From contig NZ_GL882529.1 of the NCBI RefSeq assembly GCF_000195595.1, forward strand, positions 1 to 32,746: a DNA stretch of 32,746 nt. Reading direction: 5' to 3'. Below the pieces are notes generated by a model. The model had not been told where the DNA came from, made no database searches, and saw nothing but the letters and a program-made list of their open reading frames with translations. This DNA is from Actinomyces sp. oral taxon 170 str. F0386. Lineage in GTDB: Bacteria > Actinomycetota > Actinomycetes > Actinomycetales > Actinomycetaceae. Positions 8,401 to 15,447 of this stretch are shown one piece after another. A program made the translations under genes and the position numbers. Numbering within the stretch: position 1 is the first letter of the stretch; each line of letters starts with the position of its first letter.

Positions 8401-8493
8401 GGCCGCAGGTGCTGTGGGGGACAGCGTAACGGCACCTAGGGGAACAAGAGCCGCGGCTAGCAAGCCGCTCAGGAGTCGGCGGGGGAGCTTCAC
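5410..8493 (-). CDS. Secreted beta-propeller protein with FN3 and LamG-like domains
   Basis: A 1027-residue exported protein. Residues 1-32 are a Sec signal peptide (basic start, Leu/Ala core, cleavage likely after APAAA). Residues about 50-437 form a beta-propeller built from repeats such as DGQTLYLGGEFTTLND and DGQTLYIGGAFTQINSS, resembling the delta-60/DUF5122 repeat family, with one likely disulfide pair (Cys316, Cys339). An FN3-like domain follows (about 455-545), then a LamG/concanavalin-like domain (about 555-775; WHHIVASM, MLYVDGN and DIDEAAVYS are typical), a Gly/Asn/Asp/Lys linker (785-820), and a second jelly-roll-like domain to the end. There is no LPXTG or C-terminal membrane anchor, so it is released or held by binding to glycan. 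LamG domains usually bind carbohydrate. The start is GTG with only a weak ribosome binding site. It is a paralogue of the gene ending at 9761. No catalytic motif seen. Confidence 0.85.
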   Translation of the reverse strand: MKLPRRLLSGLLAAALVPLGAVTLSPTAPAAADPAPAGAGGTPSTVSADALPTAQINGIVWDQVVVGDIVYAVGKFSSVRPAGSPAGQNESPRGNAMAYNINTGEILDWAPTTNGTINTIAASADGQTLYLGGEFTTLNDQTAWRVGAVRAADGQRARLGAAANGSVKALSVSADGQTLYIGGAFTQINSSARQRAAAINLNTQQLTGFAPKVDNYYVRSIVGASDGSAVAIGGAFESVEGSDKPGYGLAILENDGSLRHNNASSVVRGAGAWASVMSVKADEQGLYTASYSQTGSFEGVMRLNWTTGNIDYMADCHGDSYDVLPAGDVVYAASHSHDCSNIGGFPDVTNQYHNAVAYTNAPTGTVEATHHNSYQSYEGQAATTNLNFYPDFTPGKISGATQATWTVEGNDKYIVYGGEFLAVNGTAQQGLVRFARRDIAPNKQGPMEKGGAFKVTGSSPRAGVVSLSFKANWDRDDKTLTYNVFRDSMNGQPVSSQSVTAGFWERSDLSATDVVDPGSTHRYRVQVTDQWGASTVSDWVTVKAGEGQGLSKYGARVLADGAAHYWSFDETDGDKAEDFVAQRNMTIRGKAYKRGGESVLGSGASLAMTSDGNNKSHAATRVASQAPSAFSMEAWVRTTTTSGGEIMGYGSSATNQSWSRDRMVYMRNDGTLSFMLYPGRLTTITTPKSYNDGQWHHIVASMSPTAGAMLYVDGNVAAFDASMTSGQSYSGYWRIGGDALHGVNGQPSSTNIQADIDEAAVYSTPLSARQIAEHYTAATGKEVQPADQGDNNGGQGDAGKDNKNGKDGKDGKGKPEEGKALLEDSFERSVNGGWGKANAGGEWKTAWNAAAFSADGTSGRVAMAGPRSAASIVSEQVKSTSTDAVVDFSLDAVPSGNGAFISYAARTTKAGQYQATVRIGSAGNPVVTVSRVVKGRETALGTYVLPQPYTAGQPLHLRMVVDGAESTNIQTKFWAGDTEPTEWGIEVVDNDKTLNEAGTVGLTTYMSGSAGPETVTLSVDKVTIKQH

Positions 8494-8663
8494 AGGTATT
8501 CCATTCAGAACATACTCAGATCACGGACACGCAACCTTACGAATGGCTGGTATTCCGCACCCGACCAGGGTCGACGGGCTGGCTTATCGTACACCGACGA
8601 CAACTCGTTTGCCGACCCTTTAGCGAACACCACAGTGCCGACCACCCCTGCATGAAACCAACC

Positions 8664-8685
8664 TTTTGCTCAAATACCAGCAAAA
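8664..8685. promoter_or_regulatory. AT-rich inverted repeat, candidate operator
   Basis: TTTTGCT at 8664-8670 and AGCAAAA at 8679-8685 are perfect 7-bp arms around an 8-base centre. It lies about 170 bases upstream of the start of the secreted LamG/propeller gene, in the most A+T-rich part of the gap, where a transcription factor site would be expected. No matching site was found by eye elsewhere in the window. Confidence 0.35.
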
Positions 8686-8851
8686 ACAAGCCATTTCAAA
8701 GATTCCACCGCTCCCATAGGACTCAACCATCAGAATCGTCTGTTCATGTAGACGTCACTCAGGTTGACCCCAGAGCTGGTTCAGGCAATGTCACAGCAGG
8801 ACAACATGGCCGCCCCCTGCCCGAGCAGTTCACCCGCCTCCACGCACACCG

Positions 8852-8894
8852 AGGCGCCGCCCGCACTCGCTTGGGCGAGTAGCGGGCGGCGCCT
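8852..8894 (-). terminator. Long terminator hairpin after the lipoprotein gene
   Basis: AGGCGCCGCCCGC (8852-8864) pairs with 8882-8894, and inside it ACTCGC (8865-8870) pairs with GCGAGT (8875-8880) around a TTGG loop. One unpaired A at 8881 interrupts an otherwise perfect 19-bp stem. On the minus strand it begins about 40 bases after the lipoprotein stop codon. No T-run follows. Confidence 0.85.
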
Positions 8895-8936
8895 GAGCTG
8901 GATGAGGTCGGGGACGACCCCCGGGGAGGCTCGGGA

Positions 8937-9623
8937 TCAGCCGGCCGAACCCCGGAAGGTGGCAGCACCATGGCCGGCCCCCAGGTCGACGACGACCTTG
9001 ACACTCCCGCGCCCCTCGGCCGGGATGACGAAGGCGCGATTGACGGTCACCGTCTGACCGGCGGCGAGCGTGGCCGGCGCTGCGTCCGAGGCCGAGATGA
9101 TCTCACTGGCCGGCGTCCCACCGCCCTCGCCGTAGTTGACCGTCGTGGACAGCACACTGGCGAGAGCAACATCCTGGCCGGAGTTGTTCGTCACCGTCAC
9201 CGGCACCATGACTCCGGGACCACCGACCTCACCGGGCCCACTGGCGAAGTCCTGCGCCTGCAGCTGTCCCAGGGAGATGACCACGTCCCCGTCGATACGG
9301 ACAGACTTGTCCAGCGGTACCTCGGGGTACTCGTCCTTCGACAGGTCACCGTTCTCGACAGCATTGGGGTCGATCGAGGAGGCGTCCGGAGTGGCGACGT
9401 TGCTGTCCTCCGACGGCGACGGAGGCGCCGCCGTGGGCTGGGCGGTCTGGACCGTCGGGGTGGCGGCGGCCGACGCCGCAGGAGCGGAGGCCGAGCCACT
9501 GGCGGACACAGGGGCGGAGGCGGAGGAGCTGGCGGCGCTGTTGGACTTCCCGCCTCCGCAGGCGGCCAGTCCCAGCCCCAGAACCAGAACAGTGGGCAGG
9601 ATCAGTATGCGAGTTCGTGACAC
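8937..9623 (-). CDS. Lipoprotein with Ig-like (DUF4352-type) C-terminal domain
   Basis: A lipoprotein of about 228 residues. From the GTG at 9623 the protein begins with three polar/basic residues, a hydrophobic core and the lipobox LAAC, giving a lipidated Cys22 on the outer face of the membrane. Residues about 25-85 are a Ser/Ala/Pro-rich spacer. The C-terminal half (VMVPVTVTNNSGQDVALASV and following) reads as one beta-sandwich resembling DUF4352-type domains. The start is uncertain: GGAGGT lies 15 bases upstream, which is longer than usual, and the frame is open upstream to a GTG at 9773 that would overlap the preceding gene. It follows the poly-Trp propeller gene and is probably co-transcribed with it, then ends at a strong terminator. 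Its partner or ligand is unknown. Confidence 0.75.
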   Translation of the reverse strand: MSRTRILILPTVLVLGLGLAACGGGKSNSAASSSASAPVSASGSASAPAASAAATPTVQTAQPTAAPPSPSEDSNVATPDASSIDPNAVENGDLSKDEYPEVPLDKSVRIDGDVVISLGQLQAQDFASGPGEVGGPGVMVPVTVTNNSGQDVALASVLSTTVNYGEGGGTPASEIISASDAAPATLAAGQTVTVNRAFVIPAEGRGSVKVVVDLGAGHGAATFRGSAG

Positions 9624-9760
9624 GTGCCGAAGCGTACGACCTCCACCGCGCACAGCGGCACCCTCAGGGGCCACTGAGTTCGGGAGCACACTGTGAGCAG
9701 CCATAGAACCGGATGACTCAGCGGATAAACCGCGGCGGGCTGACCCGACGGGACTCATGG

Positions 9761-11275
9761 TCACCACCACCACCAGCCGCCACCCTGGTTGTTGTCATCG
9801 GCATCCTGGTCCCAACCGTCCTGGTTGTCCCAGTCGTCCTGCTTGTTCTTGCCCTTCTTGTTCTTCTTGTCCTTCTTCTTGTCCTTGCCTTTGTCGTTGT
9901 CGCCGTTATTGCCGTCGTCACCATTGTTGCCGTTGTTGCCATCGTCGCCCTGAGCGTTGGGGTTGCCCCCGCTCATGGAGAAGCGAACGAGACCCTGCTG
10001 GGAGGCGCCGTTGACGGCCACGAACTCGCCGCCGTAGACGAGGTACTGGCTGTTACCCTCGACGGTCCACACCGCCTGACTCAGGCCGGTGTAGTTGCCG
10101 TTCTCAAAACCGGGCAGGAAGCCGTTGTACTGGGTGGGGGCGGGCAGCCCCGCGTAGTCGCTGTAACCACTGGCCGTGTTGGATCCCACGGTGCCCGTCG
10201 CCGTGCTGGAGAAACCGACGGCGTGGTGGTAGACGCCTTCGTTCGAACGATCGGCGAAGCCTCCGATGTTACTGCAGTCGTGAGCGTGACTGGCGACGTA
10301 GATGACGTCGTTGGTGGGCAGCACGTCATAGGTGTCACCGTGGCAGTCGGCCATGAGGTCGATGTCCCCCGTGGTCCAGCTGGCACGGAACGTCCCCTCG
10401 AAGGTCCCCTCCTGGGAGTATCCGGTGCCGTAGAGACCCTTGGAGTCCGACTTCAGGCTCATGATCCCGGAGTTGGTTCCGGCATTTCGGATGACGCTGG
10501 CGATATTGGTATGCCGTAGGGACCCGTCCTTCTCCAGGATGGCGATGCCGTAGGCGTCGGAGGACCCTCCCACCGAGGTGAAGGAGCCTCCGATCGCCAC
10601 CGCGGAGTTGTCAGCCGCCACCGTGATTGAGCGCACGATGGAGTCGTCAACTGAGGGGGCGAAGCTGTTGACCGTATGGGTCTTAAGGTCCACGGCACCC
10701 GCGCGCTGACGGGCCGAGGAGTTGATCTGCGTGAAGGTGCCCGCCATGTACAGGGTGGAGCCGTCGGGCGAGAGCTCCAGGTCCATGACGGCCCCGTTGG
10801 CCGAGGCGCCCAGCGGCTTGCGCGCACCCGCAGCATCCACAGCGGCCACCCGGTAGACGGTCTCGTCGTTGACGGAGGTGAAGTTGCCACCGAGGTAGAT
10901 GGTGGATCCATCGGCCGAGGCCTCGACCGCGTTGATCTTGCCGTTGACCTTGGGCGCCCAGTCCAGCAGCGCACCGGTGGTGATGTCGAAGGCCATGGCG
11001 TTGTAGCGAGGAGACTCGTTCTCACCAGCAGCGGCGCCGGCAGGACGAGCGTTCTTGAACTCCCCGACGACGTAGACCGTGTTGCCCACGACCGCCTGAT
11101 CCTGGACGACGCCGTCGATCTGAGCGGTGGGGAGGGCCTGCGGGGAGGCGAGGTTCACCTGCCCCTGTGCAGCAGCGGCCGGAGGTGCGGCAGTAGGGGC
11201 GACGAGCGCGCCGAGAGCGAGAGGGAGGGCGGTGAGGACCGCCCCCACGCTGGAGACAGCACGGGAAGGATGCAC
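9761..11275 (-). CDS. Secreted beta-propeller protein with charged tail ending in WWWW
   Basis: An exported protein of about 504 residues. I start it at the GTG at 11275, which has GGAG 5 bases before it and leads straight into a signal peptide (VHPSRAVSSVGAVLTALPLA, then an Ala/Pro-rich cleavage region). The propeller spans most of the rest and is closely similar to that of the 1027-residue protein: ADCHGDTYDVLP, ASHAHDCSNIGGF, and YGGEFVAVNGASQQGLVRF recur, including the same Cys pair. It lacks the FN3 and LamG domains. Instead a tail of about 65 residues, first Gly/Asn/Asp, then Lys-rich, then Asp/Gln/Trp, ends in GGGWWWW. No sortase signal or membrane segment is present. The last codons overlap the open frame of the lipoprotein gene. 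Probably a surface glycan-associated protein; ligand unknown. Confidence 0.82.
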   Translation of the reverse strand: MHPSRAVSSVGAVLTALPLALGALVAPTAAPPAAAAQGQVNLASPQALPTAQIDGVVQDQAVVGNTVYVVGEFKNARPAGAAAGENESPRYNAMAFDITTGALLDWAPKVNGKINAVEASADGSTIYLGGNFTSVNDETVYRVAAVDAAGARKPLGASANGAVMDLELSPDGSTLYMAGTFTQINSSARQRAGAVDLKTHTVNSFAPSVDDSIVRSITVAADNSAVAIGGSFTSVGGSSDAYGIAILEKDGSLRHTNIASVIRNAGTNSGIMSLKSDSKGLYGTGYSQEGTFEGTFRASWTTGDIDLMADCHGDTYDVLPTNDVIYVASHAHDCSNIGGFADRSNEGVYHHAVGFSSTATGTVGSNTASGYSDYAGLPAPTQYNGFLPGFENGNYTGLSQAVWTVEGNSQYLVYGGEFVAVNGASQQGLVRFSMSGGNPNAQGDDGNNGNNGDDGNNGDNDKGKDKKKDKKNKKGKNKQDDWDNQDGWDQDADDNNQGGGWWWW

Positions 11276-11981
11276 GAGTGCTCCGTTCTTAAGACGTGAG
11301 GGAACTTGGGTGGTGGCGCAGTATGACGGGGCGGCCCCGCCACAGGCCCGAGCGGCAAGCGGCGAGGCCGGCGCCACCTACGAGGCTATTACAGAGGTAA
11401 CGCTTTGATAACGGTTCAAGGAAAGATTGTTTCGCCTCCCATTGTGCAATCAATCACTCATAGCATAAGGAGCGCACCCCTATCCACTTTTCTCACAGAT
11501 AGCCTCTCATTAAACAGCGCCATCTTCCACACCTGATTCTTGACTGGAATATCCAGCCCTCACTCAGGTGGAGTAGACCACTCGTCCTGGCACTCGACCG
11601 GCCTGTGGATCTGCGGCCCGGACGAGCTCGAACAGCCCACTGGTGCCGTCCCACCACGCTCCTGCGCCTGAGGTACTCCACGGGATCGGTGCTCGTTTCG
11701 GGCGCACCGGACCCCGTCTGCCTCTAGACTCCCACTGGGTGCGCCGAGCGTGCCGGGTGCAGGCCGTGCAACCGGCCCAGTCCACCGGGCGCCGGCGGCC
11801 TCGCGGGCGAGAGCCCGGACTCCTCGCTTACTCCTCGTTGCCGCCGACTCATCCATCACCCTTCTCACCCCTTCTCGGTGCTCCCCCGCCACTGCCGTGC
11901 TTGGCGGCCGCCCGACCAGGATCACCGGTTCCCACTTCTTCCCGGCCTCTACCGGCTCCGTCTCCCCCCGAAAGGACTCCG
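11276..11981. other. 706-base divergent intergenic region
   Basis: This separates the minus-strand propeller gene from the plus-strand glycosyltransferases. About 11380-11550 is clearly A+T-rich and likely carries the promoters. A possible -10 element TAGACT is at 11725-11730, without a good -35. Open frames run through 11643-11981 and on the minus strand at 11560-11925, but their compositions (Pro/Ser/Arg-rich) and lack of ribosome binding sites suggest they are not genes. Confidence 0.55.
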
Positions 11982-13151
11982 TTGACTGCTGTGAATCCGG
12001 ACAGGCTCCGCATCGCCATGATCGGGACGCGAGGCGTCCCCGCCCGGTACGGAGGTTTCGAGACCGCCATCGAGGAGGTGGGCCGGCGCCTGGCCGACCG
12101 AGGTCACCAGGTCCTCGTCTACTGCCGCAACCCTGAGCCGGAGACCCCGCTCCCCAGCACCTACCTGGGGATGCGACTGGTCGAGCTGCCCTCGGTGAAG
12201 AACCGCAGCCTGGAGACCCTGTCGCACACGGCCCTGTCAGTGGTCCACCTGCTGCGCCGCACTCATCCGGATGCGGCCTTCGTCTTCAACGCGGCCAACT
12301 CCCCCTTCCTGCCCGCGCTGCGCGCCGCCCGTGTCCCGGTGGCCACCCACGTCGACGGGCTGGAGTGGCGCCGTGGCAAGTGGGGGCCCACCGGCAAGCG
12401 CTACTACCGCGCAGCCGAGGCCCTGGCCGTGCGCTACTCCGACGCGCTCATCGCCGATGCCCAGGGCATCGCCGACTATTACACCGACGAGTTCAACGCC
12501 CCCACCGACCTCATCTCCTACGGGGCGCCCCGTATCACGGCGGATACCTCGCGCCTGTCCGAGCTGGACCTGACCCCCAAGAGCTTCCACCTGGTCGTCG
12601 CCCGCTTCGAGGTGGAGAACCACGTCGACGTCATCGTAGAGGGCTACGTGCGCTCCGGTGCCACGCTGCCGCTGGTCGTCGTCGGTTCGGCGCCCTACGC
12701 GGACGAGTACACCGCCCGCATCCAGTCACTGGCTGACGACCGGGTCCGTCTGCTCGGCGGCCTGTGGGACCAGGAGCTGCTCGACGCCCTCTACGCCGGC
12801 GCCCTGGTCTACTACCACGGTCACTCCGTGGGCGGCACGAACCCGTCCCTCCTACGCGCCATCGGCGCCGGGGCCGCGGTGGACGCCTTCGATGTCTCCT
12901 TCAACCGCGAGGTTCTGGGCGAGGCCGGCCGCTACTGGACCTCTCCCGACGACGTGGCCGCCCTGGTCACCTCCGCCGAGTCCGATGTCGAGGCCCAGGA
13001 CGCGCGCGGCGGGGAGTCCCGCGAGCGCGCCGCTCTCTACGACTGGGACGAGGTTGCCTCCGGCTACGAGGCCCTGGCCCGCCGCCTGGCGCTGGAGGGT
13101 CCCACACGTCACCGCCCCTCCGGGCGCCGCACCGGGAAGATGAGCCTGTGA
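11982..13151 (+). CDS. GT-B glycosyltransferase with DUF1972 N-terminal domain
   Basis: About 389 residues. The N-terminus RIAMIGTRGVPARYGGFETA is the signature of the DUF1972 glycosyltransferases, which include rhamnosyltransferases of polysaccharide operons. The C-terminal half has VVVGSAPYADEY and a donor-site block YYHGHSVGGTNPSLLRAIGA typical of this group. The start is the TTG at 11982, preceded by AAAGGA at a 6-base spacing. The frame is open a further 113 codons upstream, but that stretch is Pro/Ser/Arg-rich and precedes the conserved first strand, so it is not part of the protein. A second possible start is the GTG at 11991. It is first in a two-gene operon; its stop overlaps the start region of the next glycosyltransferase. 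Sugar specificity is inferred, not seen. Confidence 0.87.
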   Translation: MTAVNPDRLRIAMIGTRGVPARYGGFETAIEEVGRRLADRGHQVLVYCRNPEPETPLPSTYLGMRLVELPSVKNRSLETLSHTALSVVHLLRRTHPDAAFVFNAANSPFLPALRAARVPVATHVDGLEWRRGKWGPTGKRYYRAAEALAVRYSDALIADAQGIADYYTDEFNAPTDLISYGAPRITADTSRLSELDLTPKSFHLVVARFEVENHVDVIVEGYVRSGATLPLVVVGSAPYADEYTARIQSLADDRVRLLGGLWDQELLDALYAGALVYYHGHSVGGTNPSLLRAIGAGAAVDAFDVSFNREVLGEAGRYWTSPDDVAALVTSAESDVEAQDARGGESRERAALYDWDEVASGYEALARRLALEGPTRHRPSGRRTGKMSL

Positions 13152-13171
13152 GCCGGGGGGAAGCGGGCGGC

Positions 13172-14320
13172 ATGCGCACGGCCTCCCGGATCCTTGTGGC
13201 CCACCCCTCCCCCGACCTCTACGGCTCGGACTGGCAGCTCGTTGAGACGATCCACGGACTCATCGAGGCCGGCCACGAGGTTGTCGTGGCCCTGCCCCTG
13301 GACGGCCCCCTGGTCGAGGTACTACGCGACGCCGGTGCCCGTGTGGCCGTCATGCCCTTCACGGTGCTGCGCAAGGCTCTGCTGAGCCCCACAGGACTGG
13401 CGAGGCTGTCTGCCCAGGCCGCCCCGGAGATCGCGCGTCTGCGCGCGGTCATCCGCGCCAGCCGGGCCGAGGCGGTGCTCACCAACACGGTGACGATCCC
13501 GTGGTGGCCGGTGGCCGCCAGTGCGGCCGGAGTCCCGGTGCTGGCGCACGTGCACGAGGCCGAGGACACCCAGCGCCGGATCATCCGGGCCGGACTCAAC
13601 GCCCCGCTGCTCGCGGCCTCTCGAATCGTGGCGAACTCCGGGGCCGCCCGTGACGCGCTCCTGGACGTTCAGCCGCGCCTGGCCCCACGCACGGAGGTCG
13701 TCCATAACGGGGTCGCCGGTCCAGACCAGCCTCTGGAGCCCCTGCGCCACCGCCGGCCCGGCGACCCGTTCCGGATCGCCATGGTCGGGCGCCTCTCCCC
13801 GCGCAAGGGCGTGGACGTGGCTCTCGACGCCGTCGGGCTGCTGCGCCGCTCGGGGGTGGATGCCTCCTTGAGCGTGTGCGGATCGGTCTTCCCCGGCTAC
13901 GAGTGGTACGAGGCCGAGCTGCGCGAGCGCGCCGGCCGGCGGGACCTGGACGGGCACGTCGAGCTGCTCGGCTACGTCCGCCCCACCTGGCCGGTGCTGG
14001 AGGCCGCCGACGCCGTCGTCGTGCCCTCGAGGGCCGAGCCCTTCGGCAATACGGCAGTCGAGGCGATGCACGCCGCCAGGCCGCTCGTGGCCTCACGGGT
14101 CCAGGGCCTGGCGGAGGTCGTCACCGACGCGGTCACCGGCCTGCTCGTGCCCGCCGATGACGCCGCGGCCTTGGCCGAGGCCCTCGGGGCCCTGGCGACG
14201 GACCCCGACCTGGCCGGTCGGCTGGCCGAGCAGGGTAGGCGCGAGGCGGCCGAGCGGTTCTCCGTGTCCGGCTACCGCGCCACCATGGCCCGGATCGTCG
14301 GCGAGATCCTCGAGCGCTAG
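13172..14320 (+). CDS. Family 4 glycosyltransferase (GT-B fold)
   Basis: About 382 residues, retaining GT4 enzyme of surface polysaccharide synthesis. RILVAHPSPDLYGSDWQLVE is the N-terminal acceptor-domain loop. MVGRLSPRKGVDVALDAVG starts the donor domain, and PSRAEPFGNTAVEAMHAARP carries the EX7E-type motif that contacts the nucleotide sugar. I take the ATG at 13172, which has a GGGGGGAAG 8 bases before it; the GTG at 13148, whose codon overlaps the TGA of the upstream gene, is an equally possible coupled start and would add 8 residues. The operon ends in a clear inverted repeat shared with the convergent fucosyltransferase-like gene. Donor and acceptor unknown. Confidence 0.88.
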   Translation: MRTASRILVAHPSPDLYGSDWQLVETIHGLIEAGHEVVVALPLDGPLVEVLRDAGARVAVMPFTVLRKALLSPTGLARLSAQAAPEIARLRAVIRASRAEAVLTNTVTIPWWPVAASAAGVPVLAHVHEAEDTQRRIIRAGLNAPLLAASRIVANSGAARDALLDVQPRLAPRTEVVHNGVAGPDQPLEPLRHRRPGDPFRIAMVGRLSPRKGVDVALDAVGLLRRSGVDASLSVCGSVFPGYEWYEAELRERAGRRDLDGHVELLGYVRPTWPVLEAADAVVVPSRAEPFGNTAVEAMHAARPLVASRVQGLAEVVTDAVTGLLVPADDAAALAEALGALATDPDLAGRLAEQGRREAAERFSVSGYRATMARIVGEILER

Positions 14321-14338
14321 CCCACCGAGACCGACACA

Positions 14339-14378
14339 TTTCGCGTAGCCCTACCGTATTTTGCAGGGCTACGCGAAA
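14339..14378. terminator. Bidirectional terminator between convergent operons
   Basis: TTTCGCGTAGCCCT (14339-14352) and its exact complement (14365-14378) form a 14-bp stem with a 12-base loop. It lies between the stops at 14320 (+) and 14420 (-), so it can serve both operons. Confidence 0.85.
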
Positions 14379-14419
14379 GGGGCCCGGTTCGGCGAGAGGC
14401 GGCGGGAGATTGCGAGGCG

Positions 14420-15325
14420 TCAGCGCCGGGCGGGGCGCAGGGGATCCTCGGCCAGCCCCAGGGACAGGCTGAACTCGTCCTCGAGAGGCTGGTCAGGCCG
14501 CTCGAAGGGGACGACGCCGTCGCACAGGAAGACGGCCATCTCCACGAAGCTGGAGAAGGAGGCCCCGATGAGGTGCTGGGAGCTGGCCAGCAGGTAGAGG
14601 TCGACCAGGCCCGAGCGCACGCCCTTGGTGGTGTTGTAGCCGCCCTTGTCGGTCAGGAAGACGCAGCCGTCGAACTCACCGGCCAGCTGGGCCTGGGCCT
14701 CGGGGGTATCGCAGGACAGGAAGAACGGGACGTCGGGGTGGTCGGCGCGAATCTGACGCATCCGGTTGGCGAACCACTCCACCGGCGAGGACTCGATGGT
14801 CTTGGCGTGAGAGACCGCATGGGTGCGCACCTGGATGCCGACGTAGGGGCGTCCGCGCAGGTGGGTGTCGTAGATGGATCGGACCTGGTCGGCGATCTCA
14901 TCGACGGGGGTGAGCTCGCGCAGGCGCTCGGTCCAGGGGCGCGGCCCGATGCGGGCGCCTCCTTCCTCAGACCCATCCCTCCAGGCAGGGTCCTCCCAGG
15001 TGACGGGCAGGCCGTGGGAGTGGATCTGCCACAGGTGTGCGCGGCGCAGCGCAGGCGTGATCCGAACCCCCTTGGGCTGGCGGTACCGGGCCAGGGGAAT
15101 GAGCGCCCGGGAGGTCAGCCGCGATACCGCGGTGCCCTCGTCGAAGTGCCAGAGCTCATCCATCCGGGGGCCGAAGTACTGGTCGGTGCTCCACACGTAG
15201 TAGAGGTCGCGGTCCTCGACCCGGGCGAGCTCCTGGGCGGACAGCAGCGCGCGCACGCGGTTACCCAGTCCGTCCTTACGTCCTGTATAGACCAGTAGCG
15301 CCTTGCGGCCGGTAATCAGAGTCAT
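14420..15325 (-). CDS. Fucosyltransferase-like (O-fucosyltransferase superfamily) enzyme
   Basis: About 301 residues. The opening LLVYTGRKDGLGNRVRALLS matches the LGNR-type motif of GT-B fucosyltransferases. PYVGIQVRTHAVSHAKT resembles the GDP-fucose-binding Arg motif seen in NodZ/FUT8 relatives, FFLSCDTPEAQAQL the following strand-helix unit, and GLVDLYLLASSQHLIGASFSSFVEMA the C-terminal conserved block. It would add fucose or a related deoxysugar to the surface glycan. I start it at the ATG at 15325, with AAGGA 5 bases upstream; the frame stays open to 15583 but that part overlaps the upstream gene and is Arg/Pro-rich. It is the last gene of a three-gene minus-strand operon. The activity is inferred from motifs only. 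Confidence 0.75.
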   Translation of the reverse strand: MTLITGRKALLVYTGRKDGLGNRVRALLSAQELARVEDRDLYYVWSTDQYFGPRMDELWHFDEGTAVSRLTSRALIPLARYRQPKGVRITPALRRAHLWQIHSHGLPVTWEDPAWRDGSEEGGARIGPRPWTERLRELTPVDEIADQVRSIYDTHLRGRPYVGIQVRTHAVSHAKTIESSPVEWFANRMRQIRADHPDVPFFLSCDTPEAQAQLAGEFDGCVFLTDKGGYNTTKGVRSGLVDLYLLASSQHLIGASFSSFVEMAVFLCDGVVPFERPDQPLEDEFSLSLGLAEDPLRPARR

Positions 15326-15447
15326 AAGAATCCTTAACAGAAGATTGCGGAAAAGGTTGTCGGGGACAGCGGATGCGCCGGTGAGCGACCCACCGTCTCC
15401 TCCGCTGTCGGGCCGGGAACCTGTCCGGCCGCGGGGAGGTCGACGAC

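Larger units (their letters stand above)
8494..8936. other. 443-base intergenic region upstream of the LamG/propeller gene
   Basis: No convincing gene on either strand. It holds the lipoprotein terminator (8852-8894), a 7-bp inverted repeat (8664-8685) in an A+T-rich patch, and presumably the promoter of the large minus-strand gene. I could not pick a -35/-10 pair with confidence. Confidence 0.6.

Noticed and set aside
8494-8555. GGAATACC occurs twice on the minus strand here and once at 2843-2850 (+), resembling a stress-sigma (SigH/SigR) -35 element.
   Set aside because: No GTT-type -10 is found at the required spacing: 16 bases in one case, 23 in another, and none in the third.
11643-11981. 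A 113-codon N-terminal extension of the DUF1972 glycosyltransferase.
   Set aside because: It is Pro/Ser/Arg-rich, lacks family similarity and ends just before a TTG start with a good ribosome binding site and the conserved first strand.
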